NCBI GenBank assembly: GCA_963932465.1
Contig: OZ010788.1
Coordinates: 200,200,559 to 200,264,558, forward strand
DNA from: Maratus speciosus
Lineage: Eukaryota; Arthropoda; Arachnida; Araneae; Salticidae
DNA length: 64,000 bases
Direction: 5' to 3'
Shown here: one piece after another, positions 32,754 through 43,928 of the stretch
Layout: each line of letters starts with the position of its first letter
Position numbering within the stretch: the stretch's first letter is position 1
Made by a program: the position numbers and the translations under genes
Notes under the pieces: generated by a model
The model's input: only the letters and a program-made list of their open reading frames with translations
Databases searched by the model: none
Told to the model about the DNA's origin: nothing

Positions 32754-33125
32754 ACATATTTCAATTTTTAGACTTAAAGCACACACTTTTATTTTATGTA
32801 AAATGACGTCATTCGTATCCGCTTAAGAATTCCACATTTACGATCCACTCTTAAACATCTACAGTAAAGCAATCATAAGATGTCACTATCGCAAAATAAT
32901 ACACAAATGCAGCAAAAAGATGCCGTTATTAAAGCAACTTGACAAAAAAAAGGCTATCTAATGATTCATAGGCCTTCATTTGTTTGTAAATATAGTTTAT
33001 AACAGCTCCATGCTTTAACAGAAATTATTTGTTTATATATTTTTTTCAGAATAGCACGCATTTTAATTACATTTTCTTTCGGCTGTTATGAGAAAATGGC
33101 AACAAAAAGTTTTGCTATTTAAAAG
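32754..33125 (-). repeat. Dispersed repeat copy with TGACGTCA (interrupted)
   Basis: Text from about 32754-32830 (ACTTAAAGCACACACTTTTA, GTAAAATGACGTCATT) and from about 32985-33125 (AATATAGTTTATAACAGCTCC, AGAATAGCACGCATTTTAAT) matches the inverse of 60290-60530. The roughly 155 bp between are absent from the 60-kb copy, so this copy has an insertion or the other a deletion. Confidence 0.82.
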
Positions 33126-34207
33126 TACGTTCTTTTCCTAATGCGTACTTTATACGTACTTAATACGTACTTTGTATAAACATTGAAAATGGGCGATGCT
33201 TAGAAATTAAAAAAATTGCTATAGAGCATTTAATCGTACAACGAAACATCTGCTTTGTTCTTCTGTAAGGTAACGTTATTTTTTGGAGACACAAAATAAG
33301 CTGGTAGAAAGAAATAGCATACCGTACCGAGGGTTAATAAGAAACTAAAAACGATATTTGCAATTTATTTTTTAAACATGTTTTTTTAGTTTCTTTCTCA
33401 TTATCTACTGGATTTTACGCTATTTTTTTTTATTTATTTTTTTAGGCTACTTTGTACTCTTTCGGCATTTTTTTTTTTTTTTTTAACTTCGTTATTTTAC
33501 AGTGGCCTTTTCTCAATTAGTAGAAGATTTTATAAAGGAATTTTTTTTAATAAAAAAATAGACAACTCTGTCTGTATAATTTGAAAAAATAATAATAACT
33601 TTTAGAAAGATGAAATTAAATAAAATTTAAACTCTTTTCCTTCTACAGTTAGTTTTTTTTTAATATCATTCTTTAAAGGTATTTATTATCAATTATTTTA
33701 AGCAACAGACTTTAAAATGTTAATTAATGTGAAAAAAAATCACGATGTACGCAGAAATACAATAAAAAACACATTTACTTAATTTATTATTTAGTTTTGA
33801 TGTTTTGATGTTTCAAATCTCATTCTTAATTGGAAAAAAATACACCATGAGAAATATAGATAAACCTTAGCAATGAGAACATACTGATATACTGAAAAAC
33901 ACAAAGAAAACTTAACTTAGAGATTTTAATCAAGGCAGTAGCCGCAAACAAACAAAAACAAAGGTTGTAAGCTACTGGCAAAGGGTGCACACCAGACAGA
34001 TACGCTACAGTTGTACTTGAGAAACAGAGGATTTTTTTTTTTTTTAATTCAGAATTTATAAGGCGTATACCACTCTCCATTACAGATCTGATTTTAATTT
34101 TGCTCATTTAAAAAGGTAAATGAAATAAAAAACCTTTTTCGTACATATATAATTATCCTATTTTTTATGAAACTTCGTTAGAATATACAAGAAAATCTAA
34201 TTAAATT
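33126..34207. other. Very AT-rich spacer
   Basis: No gene. A short repeat of ACGTACTT-like words lies at 33143-33172, and an isolated TTAA-type end (GTACCGAGGGTTAA) finishes at 33336 with no partner found. Confidence 0.45.
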
Positions 34208-34964
34208 TTAAGGTGTCTCAGGATTCTTAATATTGGAAAAAAAGAAAAAAAAGACCATTTTCAACATTTAATATCCTAAAATGTATTTGATTTTAAGACA
34301 CAATTTTAATTGAGAATGAAAGATATAAGTATGTTCTTTCATTTCAAATATTTAAAAAATTCAAGACGCAGAATTAGCATTTACAGGGAGCTCCAAACTG
34401 TCAGACATTTGACTAGCAGAAAATCGGCGTAACAGATTACGCGCCGGATAACAAAATGAATTTTGCAACTAGAATGTAAATTTTGGTGCCTACTTATACT
34501 TCAGATTATAATGATTACCTTGAGCCTCAATAAATTTGTATTTAAAGCATTTTTATATTTTGATACAAAGTTGTATTTAGCTAATGCAAAATTTAAAAAA
34601 TTTCAACAATATAATCACCTAATTTTTTTTTGTTTTCTTTAATAAAAAGGAAATTTTAGGTTCAGTTTATACAGACTAACATGAAATATAAGTTTTGAAA
34701 AATTCATGAAAAAATATTCAGAAGTTTTTGAGATATCCTGCGTGTTATGCCTAAAAAAGTTATTTGGAGAAAAATGACTTCAAAGTTTCGGAAACGCCGC
34801 GTCAGCTATTCAGGGGGTATAATTCTTAAAGCCATAACTTTTGTTCTAATGGGAATTTCAAGGAACAATTATATCAAAATGTTCAGAAAAGATAGAAGTT
34901 TAACATCTAAAAAAATAAAAGTTTCGAAGATTTTAAAGCTTTAAGAACCCTGAGACCCCTTTAA
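34208..34964. mobile_element. 757-bp TTAA-bordered element, GGTGTCTCAGG ends
   Basis: The left end TTAAGGTGTCTCAGGATTCT and inverted right end TTAAAGGGGTCTCAGGGTTC are clearly related. The interior is AT-rich; a 65-codon frame at 34747 shows no motif. It shares layout and end style (TTAA followed by GGGGTC) with 25310-26082. Confidence 0.8.
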
Positions 34965-35207
34965 GCAAGGTTTAGGAATCGATATTTTCGCCATTTTTCG
35001 CCAAATTAAGGTTAGTAATACCCTTAAATTTAAATTTTGTCTGAGGCTAGGAACATGGTTTTTAACTTACATTAAAGCGTCCTCAAATGATACTCGAATT
35101 CATCTCTGCATATAAGTTTAAAACTACAAACAGACTATAATTAGTTTAATTTCCTTAAAAGCAGTGTGATGACTTCAAATTTTAAGGTATCTGTAAGCCT
35201 TCGGAAC

Positions 35208-35208
<1 letters not shown>

Positions 35209-35244
<36 letters not shown>
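35209..35244. repeat. T36 homopolymer
   Basis: Uninterrupted T tract. The poly-Lys frame on the other strand is an artefact. Confidence 0.95.
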
Positions 35245-35293
35245 CCAATATTTCAGAAAGTGAAATCTCAGTGGTTATACTTTGCCTGAAAAG

Positions 35294-35885
35294 GAACAGG
35301 GTCCATAAGCCGCGTTTTGGGCCCACGAAATAGACTAAAAATTCAATTATGTTACACTGACTTAATTATTTCACTTTTTAATATTAGAAGGTAATATATT
35401 GTACGATTTTAACAAGATTTTTTGTATTTTGTTCGGATTTACATGACTCACACAAGCTCAAAGTTCGTGTAATATGTAGTTTTGATGAAAAATACGCAAT
35501 ATCTACTATTTTGTACCTCAATTTACACTCTATTTTTAATATTTTACTATGAGCGCAGCTTTGCAACACTTTATTTCAACATATTTTTTATATTTTAATG
35601 TGTTTTGTAATATAAGTCAAGAAGAAAGTGTTGCACAATTGCACTCATATAAATAATTGAGGTAAAAAATAGCAGAAATTGTGTATTTTTCATCAAAATT
35701 ACGAATAATACGAACTTCGAACTTGTGTAAGTCATATAAATCCAAAGAAAATACAAAAACTATTGTTGAAATCGTACAGGATAAACCTTATAATATTAAA
35801 AAGGGAAATAATTAAGTCATGATAATAGAATCGAATTTTAGTCTATTTCATGGGCCAAAAACGCGGCTTTATGAACCCTGATCCT
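35294..35885. mobile_element. Near-complete 590-bp palindromic foldback
   Basis: Left end text CAGGGTCCATAAGCCGCGTT and CACGAAATAGACTAAAAATT recurs inverted at the right end. The match continues through TTTTGATGAAAAATACGCAA to a centre near 35585, so nearly the whole element is two arms of about 285 bp with almost no loop. Arms are roughly 80-85% alike by eye. No ORF beyond chance. Confidence 0.9.
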
Positions 35886-36882
35886 TTATTTTTAATATTA
35901 ATTTAAGTTCAATTAAAATTTCAAGATAATTGATAGCAGAAATAAACTATCTCACTGAGTTTTAAAACCCACAAAATTAATTATTACATTTTTTTTTCGT
36001 ATTATTTAACTATTTAAGTTTCTTCATTTTGTAAAAAATAGGGATAATCTTTCATTCGTCGAAACATTTGGTTATGACAATGGACTTATGTACACTGCCG
36101 TATGTTTCAATTAGCCATAAGTTGCATAATTGAACACCTTTCCATAATCTATTTCTTTATAAATTATGAATTTCGTTTACAAATACGTAAAGTTTTTGAT
36201 ACTTTTTTGGTATTAAAGTAATTTTAATGATTAATGAATGCACAAATATACCATTACGCACAAATTCTGAAAGATTACTACTTAAAGTTCATTGACCTGC
36301 AATTTGACGGAAAACTAAAACGCTAATGATTAATGGATTAAGTATGTAAACAGGTATTTTTTTTTATTGTTGATTAAAAAATTATTTACAAGCAAGTTTC
36401 TTCCTCATTTAAAAATAAAAATTTGGTGGTATTTAGTATAATTACTATGATAATTTACATGAGATTATTTTTAAATTTAAAAATTACAAAGTCAAAATAC
36501 GTAAAAACGTAATTACGCATGAAATTAGAATTGTCTGCTAAAGAGTTTACTAACAGCAAATCTAAATAAAACTGATCAAATTTGAATTGTAGAATTTAAA
36601 AGTTTATAAAAAAAATAAACTTCTTTAACATTTTTTATAAGATTAGTCATAAAAATTACAAAAGTATGGAATAATGAAAACACATAAAATTTCTCAATTT
36701 CTGAAGCAATTAAAAAAATTAAAATTTGTAAAATCTTTATTCAATAAAGATTTTTTTTTTTTTTTTTTTTTACATTTTTATGTGTTTGTGTGAAATAGAA
36801 TAATGATGCGATAAAAAGAAAACAAAAATACTTAATTTTTTTCTTTACTTTTCTTAAGTATAAATTATTTATTTTATATTTT
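35886..36882. other. Very AT-rich spacer
   Basis: No gene. Contains a T tract near 36751-36770 and little else. Confidence 0.5.
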
Positions 36883-38219
36883 AAAACATTACTTCAACTG
36901 AGGAGTAACACATGACAGTTTAAAAGATATCTGACTATGCAAAAGTATATTTAACAAAGTGCAATACGGACAAATTTGAATATGAGATTGCATGATTTCT
37001 TTTCAAAAGAGATATACGATGTCTTGAAACATTTATTTTTTTCGTCACGAGATCAGGAATGTCTTCGTCATAATTTGAAACTTATTAATAATTATATATT
37101 TAAATTTTATAATGCGATCTGTTCGACTTTGTATCATAACTAAAAAAATGGGGCTAACTTTTAATTCATCATAATAAACTTTCAATCAAACCAATGAGCA
37201 GTATTTAATGAACCGCGGTATGGAAATTATAACAGATGTAACAAATTAAACATCAATAGGCGCTGGTTGAAATTATAGAATAAAATAGTTTCTTGAAATA
37301 GGCTCTAAAAATGCGCTTAAAATACGGAATTGTACAATTTGGCATTTTCTGTGATTAAAATCTAAAAACATGTTTAATAATGAATGGACGAACATGTTAA
37401 TTCATTGTGATTTTTTTAGATATTTCCGTCATGTATTAAACTTTGAGAAGTTTGATAAAAGAGCGAAATGCGAGATTTAGTTCTGACAATTTTCAAGAAA
37501 ATAATTCAGTTATTAAGATTTATAGTTTAATGACAACCTTAATCATTTATATTTAAAAACATTACTTCAATGGTGGAGTAACACATAACAGTTAAAAGAT
37601 ATTTGATTGCAAAAGTATATTTAACAAAGTGCAATACGGGCCCATTTGAATATGAGATTGCACGATTTCTTTTCAAAATAATCGGTCTTAAAATATTTAT
37701 TTTATCGTCACGAGATTAGGACTATCTTCGTCATAATTTGAAACGTATTAATAATTATATATTTAAATTTTAGATTGCGATCTGTTCGACTTTGTATCCT
37801 AACTAAAAAAATGAATGGTGCTAACTTTTAATTCACTATAATAAACTTTCAATCAAACCAATGTGATTTTAAAAGCAGTATTTAATGAACCGCGATATGG
37901 AAATGATAACATATGTAACAAATTTAACATCAGTTAGGCGCTGGTTGAAATTATAGAATAAAATAGTTTCTTGAAAAATTACATTGAAAATGCGCTTAAA
38001 ATACGGAATTGTACAGGTTTGCATTTTCTGTGATTAAAATCTAAAAACATGTTAAATAAAGAATGTCCGAAAATGTTAATTCATTATGATTTTTTTTTAG
38101 ATATCTTCCTCATGTATTAAACTTTGGGAAGTTTAATAAAAGAGCGAAATGCGAGATTTAGTTCTGATAATTTTCAAGAAATTAATTTAGTTATTAAGAT
38201 TTATAGTTTACTGACAACT

Positions 38220-38425
38220 TTAACCCGTTCGGGACCATGGCTGCATATATGCACCCTCAAGAGCATACAGAATTTGTTTTAGGCACCAGTAAAAAAGAAA
38301 AGTAATATTTAGTTTCTTTAATTAGAGCATTTTCGTGATTGTTCATGTAAAAGTAACTTTTTTTAAAAACAGTTGTGCTAACCGAATAAAATTTCTGTAA
38401 AAGCCGCCGGTCCCGAAGGGGTTAA
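38220..38425. mobile_element. TTAA MITE with TGCATATATGCA palindrome
   Basis: 206 bp. The left end TTAACCCGTTCGGGACC and inverted right end TTAACCCCTTCGGGACC differ at one position. Perfect palindrome TGCATATATGCA at 38242-38253 is 18 bp inside the left TTAA. The other macro-repeat unit shows the unoccupied sequence (GACAACCTTAATCATT near 37532-37547), where this unit reads GACAACTTTAA, the element, then TTAATCATT. Confidence 0.92.
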
Positions 38426-38556
38426 TCATTGGCCAATTTAAGCATAATCTTTTGCAGAAATGTCGGAAGATTTTTTTTATCTTATTTATTATTATTTTAA
38501 TGGCATTAACTGCAAAAATGTCAGGAGGATACTATTATTATTATTATTATTATTCC

Positions 38557-39375
38557 TTAACCACTTTGGTAGACATTTGTTTCAGGGATGCCATTACCGT
38601 TTTTATGTGCGTTCGTATTTATATAAATACGTAGCACCTATAGTCGTCGTTCAATCCGGCTGTCCGTCCGTCCGCATATAACAGAGCAAAAACTACCCAA
38701 CCGAATGGTCTGAAATTTTAAATATATGATTGTTGCAAAATTTTGTCGAGCCATTTAAAATTTTATGAAAATAGGATGTATAGTTTAATTACAGGGACAG
38801 TCAAAAGCTTTTCTTTACATTACGGCCAATGGGAAAAATTATTGCAAGTTCATTTTAATGATGTTACAGCCTTCCGAATGGTCTGAAATTTTAAATATAT
38901 AATTGTTGCAAAATTTTGTCAAGCATTTCAAATTTTATGAAAATAGGATGTATAGTTTAATTACAGGGACAGTCAAAATTTTTCGTTACATTACGGGGAA
39001 TGGGAAAAAAATTATTGAAAGTACATTTTAATGATGTTACAGACTATGCACTTATGAAGTGCAAAAAAATATGCATTCAGTACAATATGGGGTACAAAAA
39101 ATAATTATAAAACTAGTTGTAGTACGAACGCACCTCATTTGCCACGTTTGACGAACAATTTACAACTTGTTTTTAATAATTATTATTATTATTTATTCTA
39201 TCTTGCACCACTTACTCAAAACAAAAATGTTTCATATACAGTTTCTCATCGAATGCAAGAGGAAATATAATAATTTTTTTCTATCTTTAAATAGTGGTAT
39301 GAATAGATTATAAAAATAAGCGCCAGTGGCCAAATGCAGACGAGTCTCAGTCGTCAAACGTACCAAAGGGGTTAA
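38557..39375. mobile_element. TTAA MITE split by a Helentron-like insertion
   Basis: The left end TTAACCACTTTGGTA (38557) pairs with the inverted right end TTAACCCCTTTGGTA (39375). Removing the Helentron-like insert (38599-39172) leaves about 245 bp, normal for this class. A hairpin GACGA...TCGTC (39339-39355) lies about 16 bp inside the right TTAA. A related unoccupied site may be CATTAAGTTGTGAT near 39683. Confidence 0.78.
38599..39172 (-). mobile_element. Helentron-like element, subfamily A, two 173-bp units
   Basis: The tail (reversed) starts GTGCGTTCGTATTTATATAA, followed by CACCTATAGTCGTCG and TCCGTCCGTCC. The head ends ACGAACGCACCTCATTTGCC and ACAACTTG. Inside, a 173-bp unit (GGTCTGAAATTTTAAATATA to GATGTTACAG) occurs twice (38700-38870, 38876-39044). 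No ORF. It lies inside the TTAA MITE at 38557-39375. Confidence 0.88.
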
Positions 39376-39623
39376 GTTATGATTGCGTAATTAATTTACT
39401 ATGATAATTTTTAAGGGCTCTGATCTATAGTTATCGAGATTTTCAGTTTGATTATACCAGTTAATTGTTATTAATATTTCAATCATCAGAAATGTGTTCG
39501 AAGATATAATTTTGGTTCTAATAATTTTCAAGAAATTTAATTCAGTTATTAAGATTATTAGTTTAAGGACAACTTATATATTTGAAAAGTTTAGGTATAA
39601 TATTTTGCAAAAAGATCAGAAAG

Positions 39624-39624
39624 A

Positions 39625-39673
<49 letters not shown>

Positions 39674-39682
39674 ATTATTATT
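39624..39682. repeat. (ATT)n microsatellite
   Basis: About 15 uninterrupted ATT triplets, then a short imperfect continuation. The poly-Ile frame across it is an artefact. Confidence 0.95.
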
Positions 39683-39780
39683 GCATTAAGTTGTGATAAA
39701 TTTACGCGTAACTGTCAATTTACTAGGAACAATTTTAAGGATTTTTATCTATAGTTATTGGGGGATTTTCAATTTAATTA

Positions 39781-40497
39781 CGCCAAATTGATCTTTGGTT
39801 TTGTTAACTATAAAATATTTTTAAAATGGTTAAAATAAAAATAAATTTTTAATCATACAGATAGAATTTTTTTTAAACTACTCTCTTATAATCTCAACGT
39901 TTATCGTAAAAATCATGCAGTTTTCCTAACTGCAATCCACGTTGTTCCAAAACACGTCTGTTTCGAGGTCTCCAAATATGGAAAATTCACAGCTTTTATT
40001 TACACTTGGTAGAAAGCCCGAATTGATGAATTTATTTTTTTTAAATGTCCAGTTTCTTTTTAAAGTATGGCAACAGAAAAGAAAAAGAGCACTATTCAAA
40101 TTTAAACTATATATTTAGGGTCTCCAAAATAATTTCTCAACCTGTAATTATAATTTAATTAATATTAATATATTAATGAATAATTAACTTCTGAAAATAT
40201 GAAAATATCGCATTAACATCGAGAATACTGAACGGTATACAACACGGTACACAATTTCTAGAACGCTAGCAAATCAGGAAGTAGGTGAAAAATGTATTAC
40301 AAAATTCTGTCTTTACATACATGAATAAAATAAAAAGCGTGTAGTAAAAAACTGAGTTAAATAAAAGTGTCTAATAATGCAATATAACTAAAATATATTT
40401 AAAAAAAAATGAAGAATTGAGGTACAATATTTAAAGAAAAAAAGAAAAAAAAGTGAAGTGACAAATTTTCATATCATCAGAGAATCTTTTCCCCCCT
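39781..40497. other. AT-rich spacer, nothing recognised
   Basis: No gene or bounded repeat seen. Confidence 0.45.
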
Positions 40498-40914
40498 TTT
40501 TAGGTGCGTTCGTAATTATATAAATACGTAGCACCTATAGTCGTCGTTCAGTCCGTCTGTCCGTCCGCATATAACAGGGCAAAAACTAGCCAACCGAATC
40601 GTTTGAAATTTAAAATATATCATTGTTGCACAATTTTGTCGAGTCATTTCAAATTTTATGAAAATCGGATGTATGGTTATATTACAGGGACAGTCAAAAG
40701 TTTTCCAATACATTACGTGCAATGGGAAAAAATTATTTCAATTGCATTTTAATGATGTTACAGCCTTTCGAAAAGAATGAAATTGATATGCACTTAGGAA
40801 GTGCACTAAAATATACATTCAGTACAACATGCAGTGCAAAAAATATTTATAAAACTAGTTATAGTACGAACGCACCTCATTTGCCACGTTTGATGTGCAA
40901 TTTCCAACTTGTTT
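40498..40914 (-). mobile_element. Helentron-like element, subfamily A, single unit
   Basis: The tail (reversed) begins TTTTAGGTGCGTTCGTAATT. The head ends AGTACGAACGCACCTCATTT then CCAACTTG. Only one 173-bp unit is present, against two and three in the sister copies. Two short frames overlap it without meaning. Confidence 0.9.
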
Positions 40915-40921
40915 CATATTT

Positions 40922-41177
40922 ATAAAGCATTTAAATTATTTAGAAGCATTTCTTGGTAATTTACCCACCATTTAATAACGTCTAATTATGTTCTAATAAA
41001 ACTATGCTATTAAAAAATCTAATGACGTACTTCATCAAATTTTTTTACTATAAAACACTTTAACTATTTAAAAGCATTTCTTGGCAATTTACACACCATT
41101 TAAAAAGTCTAATTATGTTCTAATAAAACTGCGCCATTAAACAATCTAATGACGTACTCTTGTTAAATATATTTATT
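40922..41177. repeat. 128-bp tandem duplication
   Basis: AGCATTTCTTGG at 40945 and 41073. The two units share TCTAATTATGTTCTAATAAA and AATCTAATGACGTACT and are about 90% alike. Confidence 0.88.
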
Positions 41178-41940
41178 ATAGAGCTCTAAATAACTTTAAA
41201 AGAGCGGTAGTAAATGTAATCAAATATATTTAATATAGTTTTTATAAATATAAATTATTGAAAATAAAATGTACTTAGCTTTTTAATTAATAATTTATAG
41301 ATAAAATTAATTGTACTCACGTTTGGAGACGCCTTCAAAATATTTCATTTCCTCTCACAAAGTTGATTAAAAGCTTCATCACATTAACTTGGAATTGCAC
41401 TGACTGCAACACAATGAGAACACGAAAAAATCTCTTTAAAAGTTTAATTGTCTTACGATTCTTCAATATGAGTATTATAGGCATATACTGCCTTCAAATA
41501 GTTTTTTAAAACTATAACCTGCATTTGTACTTCTAAAATTATAAAATTCAGCTTAAATTAATCAGTTTCTTCATAACTAAGATAATTAATCTTCGTCATT
41601 CAACATAAAAATTTCGATTCTCCAATGTTTGGTTTTTTTCCCTCTTTTTCAAAATCCTAAGCTGCGAACCATTTATATATAATCACATATTTTTATTCTT
41701 TGTTATTATACATTATAATATTCTTTCATTTTTATCTTTATTGAAAATGTATTTTCTCAAATAAAAGTTGTAAGTGCATTCAGCGATTTTAAGCTGTTTC
41801 AAAATATGAAAAAAAATTGAGCAATAATAATAAATAAAATGAATTTTTGTCTTTTTTTTTTTTCACGATCTTCTGTTACTTTTCGATATGAAATTAAATC
41901 CAATGTAAAAAGTTACAGTTATGAGCAAAGAGACAAGCAT
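41178..41940. other. AT-rich spacer
   Basis: No gene recognised; it ends where a compositionally different island begins. Confidence 0.4.
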
Positions 41941-42345
41941 TATATATCTGCTTATCCTACAGTACCGCAACCCAAACACCACTTGTCGCCGTCTAATCTT
42001 TCCATGATGCAATATTGTTGCCACCGATCTTCTATCAACGGGTCTAAACTTAATCACTTCCTAGCACGTGCTTTCGGTTTGATGCCGAAACCCATACTGA
42101 AACCACGTCCACAGGTGGAATCCTACCTTTTCGGAAGGATCAAGGGAGGGGGAAGGTTAGCAGACGACTTTCGGGTTCTCGAGATGCCCCCAGGTCATAT
42201 GCTGCTGATTGGTCATCTGGCAGGGAAGGGGGCAGGTAACTACCGGCATCTAGAAGTTGGTGCTAGTTTTTTGTATCATCACACCCGGCACGCGAACGAT
42301 GGTGATTCGGTTTGTTCAACCTTTCATAAAGTGTATGGTTTTGTG
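41941..42345. promoter_or_regulatory. GC-richer island; possible promoter or exon, unproven
   Basis: About 400 bp of mixed composition (near 48% GC by eye) in very AT-rich DNA. On the minus strand it contains ACCAATCAG, a full NF-Y/CCAAT consensus (plus 42207-42215, CTGATTGGT). A CACGTG E-box lies at 42065-42070 within AGCACGTGCT. A hairpin TTCGGTTTGATGCCGAA lies just after it. A long plus frame (41839-42417, 192 codons) and a minus frame cross it but show no family motif. One reading is a promoter with a short 5' exon on the minus strand (an ATGG context at plus 42003-42006); another is a dispersed element present once here. I cannot decide. Confidence 0.3.
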
Positions 42346-42632
42346 GAATGGACAATTTTCGCTTTTTTCTTTTTTTTTTCTTTCCCTACCTTCAAATATT
42401 TGGAAGTTGAAATATAGCATTTTACTGTTAAGGGGAAAATTTACCTTTTCAACAATTTTGTTTATTTTAAAAAATGTGGTTCAAATGGTGAACTCACTGC
42501 ATTTCAATGTTCAACTAAAACTACATTAAAAAATAATAATAACTGCATATTTAATTACAATTTTAAAACATTTAAAAAAGATTCAATTTTTTTTAAATCC
42601 CCACTACTTTTTTAAATATTGATATTTTTGCC

Positions 42633-42635
<3 letters not shown>

Positions 42636-42666
<31 letters not shown>
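42636..42666. repeat. A31 homopolymer
   Basis: Uninterrupted A tract directly followed by the hairpin cluster. Confidence 0.95.
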
Positions 42667-42671
<5 letters not shown>

Positions 42672-42830
42672 AATGTGTATTACACAAGACCACTGTCTTG
42701 AGTAATACACATTTGAAAATCATGAATTTTTAGATGAATGAATCTTTAGATTATGAATCTAAAGATTTTGCATCTAATTTTTATCTTTAGATGCATGAAT
42801 TTTTAGATACATCTAATATTACATGTAATA
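42667..42830. repeat. Cluster of nested hairpins
   Basis: First hairpin 42667-42718: arms TTTCAAATGTGTATTAC and its exact inverse, inner arms CAAGAC/GTCTTG, loop CACT. Second: AATCTTTAGATT and AATCTAAAGATT at about 42740-42766. Third: GCATCTAA and TTAGATGC at about 42769-42801, followed by further ATCTAA words. The region is likely to extrude or fold strongly. Confidence 0.88.
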
Positions 42831-43582
42831 TAATTTTTTTACTGATATACATAGTGCAAAATGATGAAATCTAACACATCTTCATATAAAGAAGAATAAC
42901 AAAAACCTGTAAACTAATTTCATGAACAGATTTATCACATATATAATAAGGAACATGAACAAATAAGTTTAAATCTCTATCTCAAATACAAAAAAAGCCT
43001 TATCATTTTTAAAACATGAAAGTGTAGAAAATACAAACACGGAGAAAAAACCATTTACAGTTTTAATTTGTTTAGGTAATTGCGCTGGGTGTGTTAACAA
43101 AATTTACAATATCTCGCGACATAATTGCCGTATATGTAAAAATGAGATATAAAAATATTCACAATTAAACAGGCTTTCATTTAATATTTAAAAACAAAAA
43201 TCGATTTTTGACCATTTTTTTTTCGCAGCTATATAGGAAAAAAACATCAGTTACTATAATAAGTGCAACGACATAAAAAGCAATAGCAATCAATGTTTCC
43301 CATAATCTTTGGTATTTCACTATTTTTAATGCACAAAATGAATGATTAATAACTAACTGGTGTTTAAAATTCCCACTAAAACAACGTTCACCAATCTTTA
43401 TGACCTCGTAGACCACTGAACATAATTTCAAATCTCTCGAACCGCTTGTAGGAATTTTTTATAAACATAAATGCATTTGAATAATAATGATCAGATAACT
43501 TCCAATTTATTAATATGAAATGCGCTCATTTAATAAAACGAAATCAAAAATCCTTATGTAATTGAAAATCAAAAACATTTAT
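42831..43582. other. AT-rich spacer, nothing recognised
   Basis: No gene. An 84-codon minus frame at 43177-43431 has no motif. Confidence 0.45.
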
Positions 43583-43785
43583 TTAATCCTTAAATGCATA
43601 GTGCTGCATATCTACATCAGTTTTTTTAATTTTTTGCAACCAGTATTTTTATATAGAAATATTAATCCTGTAAAAATTACAAAAGTTTAAACTTAAAAGT
43701 CTGTCTTAAAATTTCTGGTACATTATTTTTAATATTAGAGTGAAAAACATCATTCTAAAAAAAAAATTCATGCATTTAAGGTTAT
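43583..43785. mobile_element. TTAA MITE, TTAATCCTTAAATGCAT ends
   Basis: The left end TTAATCCTTAAATGCAT and the inverted right end ATAACCTTAAATGCAT match closely; the right TTAA has become TTAT. Ends resemble those of 18707-19224. Only a weak hairpin (ATGCA/TGCAT, 43594-43609) is visible. Confidence 0.7.
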
Positions 43786-43928
43786 GTTTTACAAAATAAA
43801 AAATATATATAAAATAAGGTATTTAGATTCATACTTATTAAAATATTTACTAATTTGCAATATTTAAGCTTTTACTTGTATTACAGATGTGCAACAGAAG
43901 AAAAGGTTGACGCATTAGGAAGCAGGAC

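Larger units (their letters stand above)
36883..39780. repeat. ~670-bp macro-repeat, two full units plus a partial third
   Basis: ACATTACTTCAA starts units near 36886 and 37559 (offset about 672). Units share GTAACACATAACAGTT, AGTATATTTAACAAAGTGCA, GCGATCTGTTCGACTTTGTA and end GATTTATAGTTTAATGACAA. A third partial copy of the end lies at about 39520-39575. Later text (TTAAGTTATGATTGCGTAAT near 39372 and CATTAAGTTGTGATAAATTT near 39683) is also repeated. TTAA MITEs at 38220 and 38557 interrupt the second unit. Confidence 0.85.

Noticed and set aside
33310..33336. Right end of a TTAA MITE (GTACCGAGGGTTAA)
   Set aside because: No left partner or palindrome at the expected offset.
38452..38681. 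Overlapping 60- and 73-codon frames with Tyr or Leu runs
   Set aside because: Translations of an ATT microsatellite within the macro-repeat.
41839..42417. 192-codon plus-strand frame
   Set aside because: Starts and ends in poly-T-derived Phe runs, shows no recognisable domain, and the opposite strand is equally open. Kept only as a GC-richer island.
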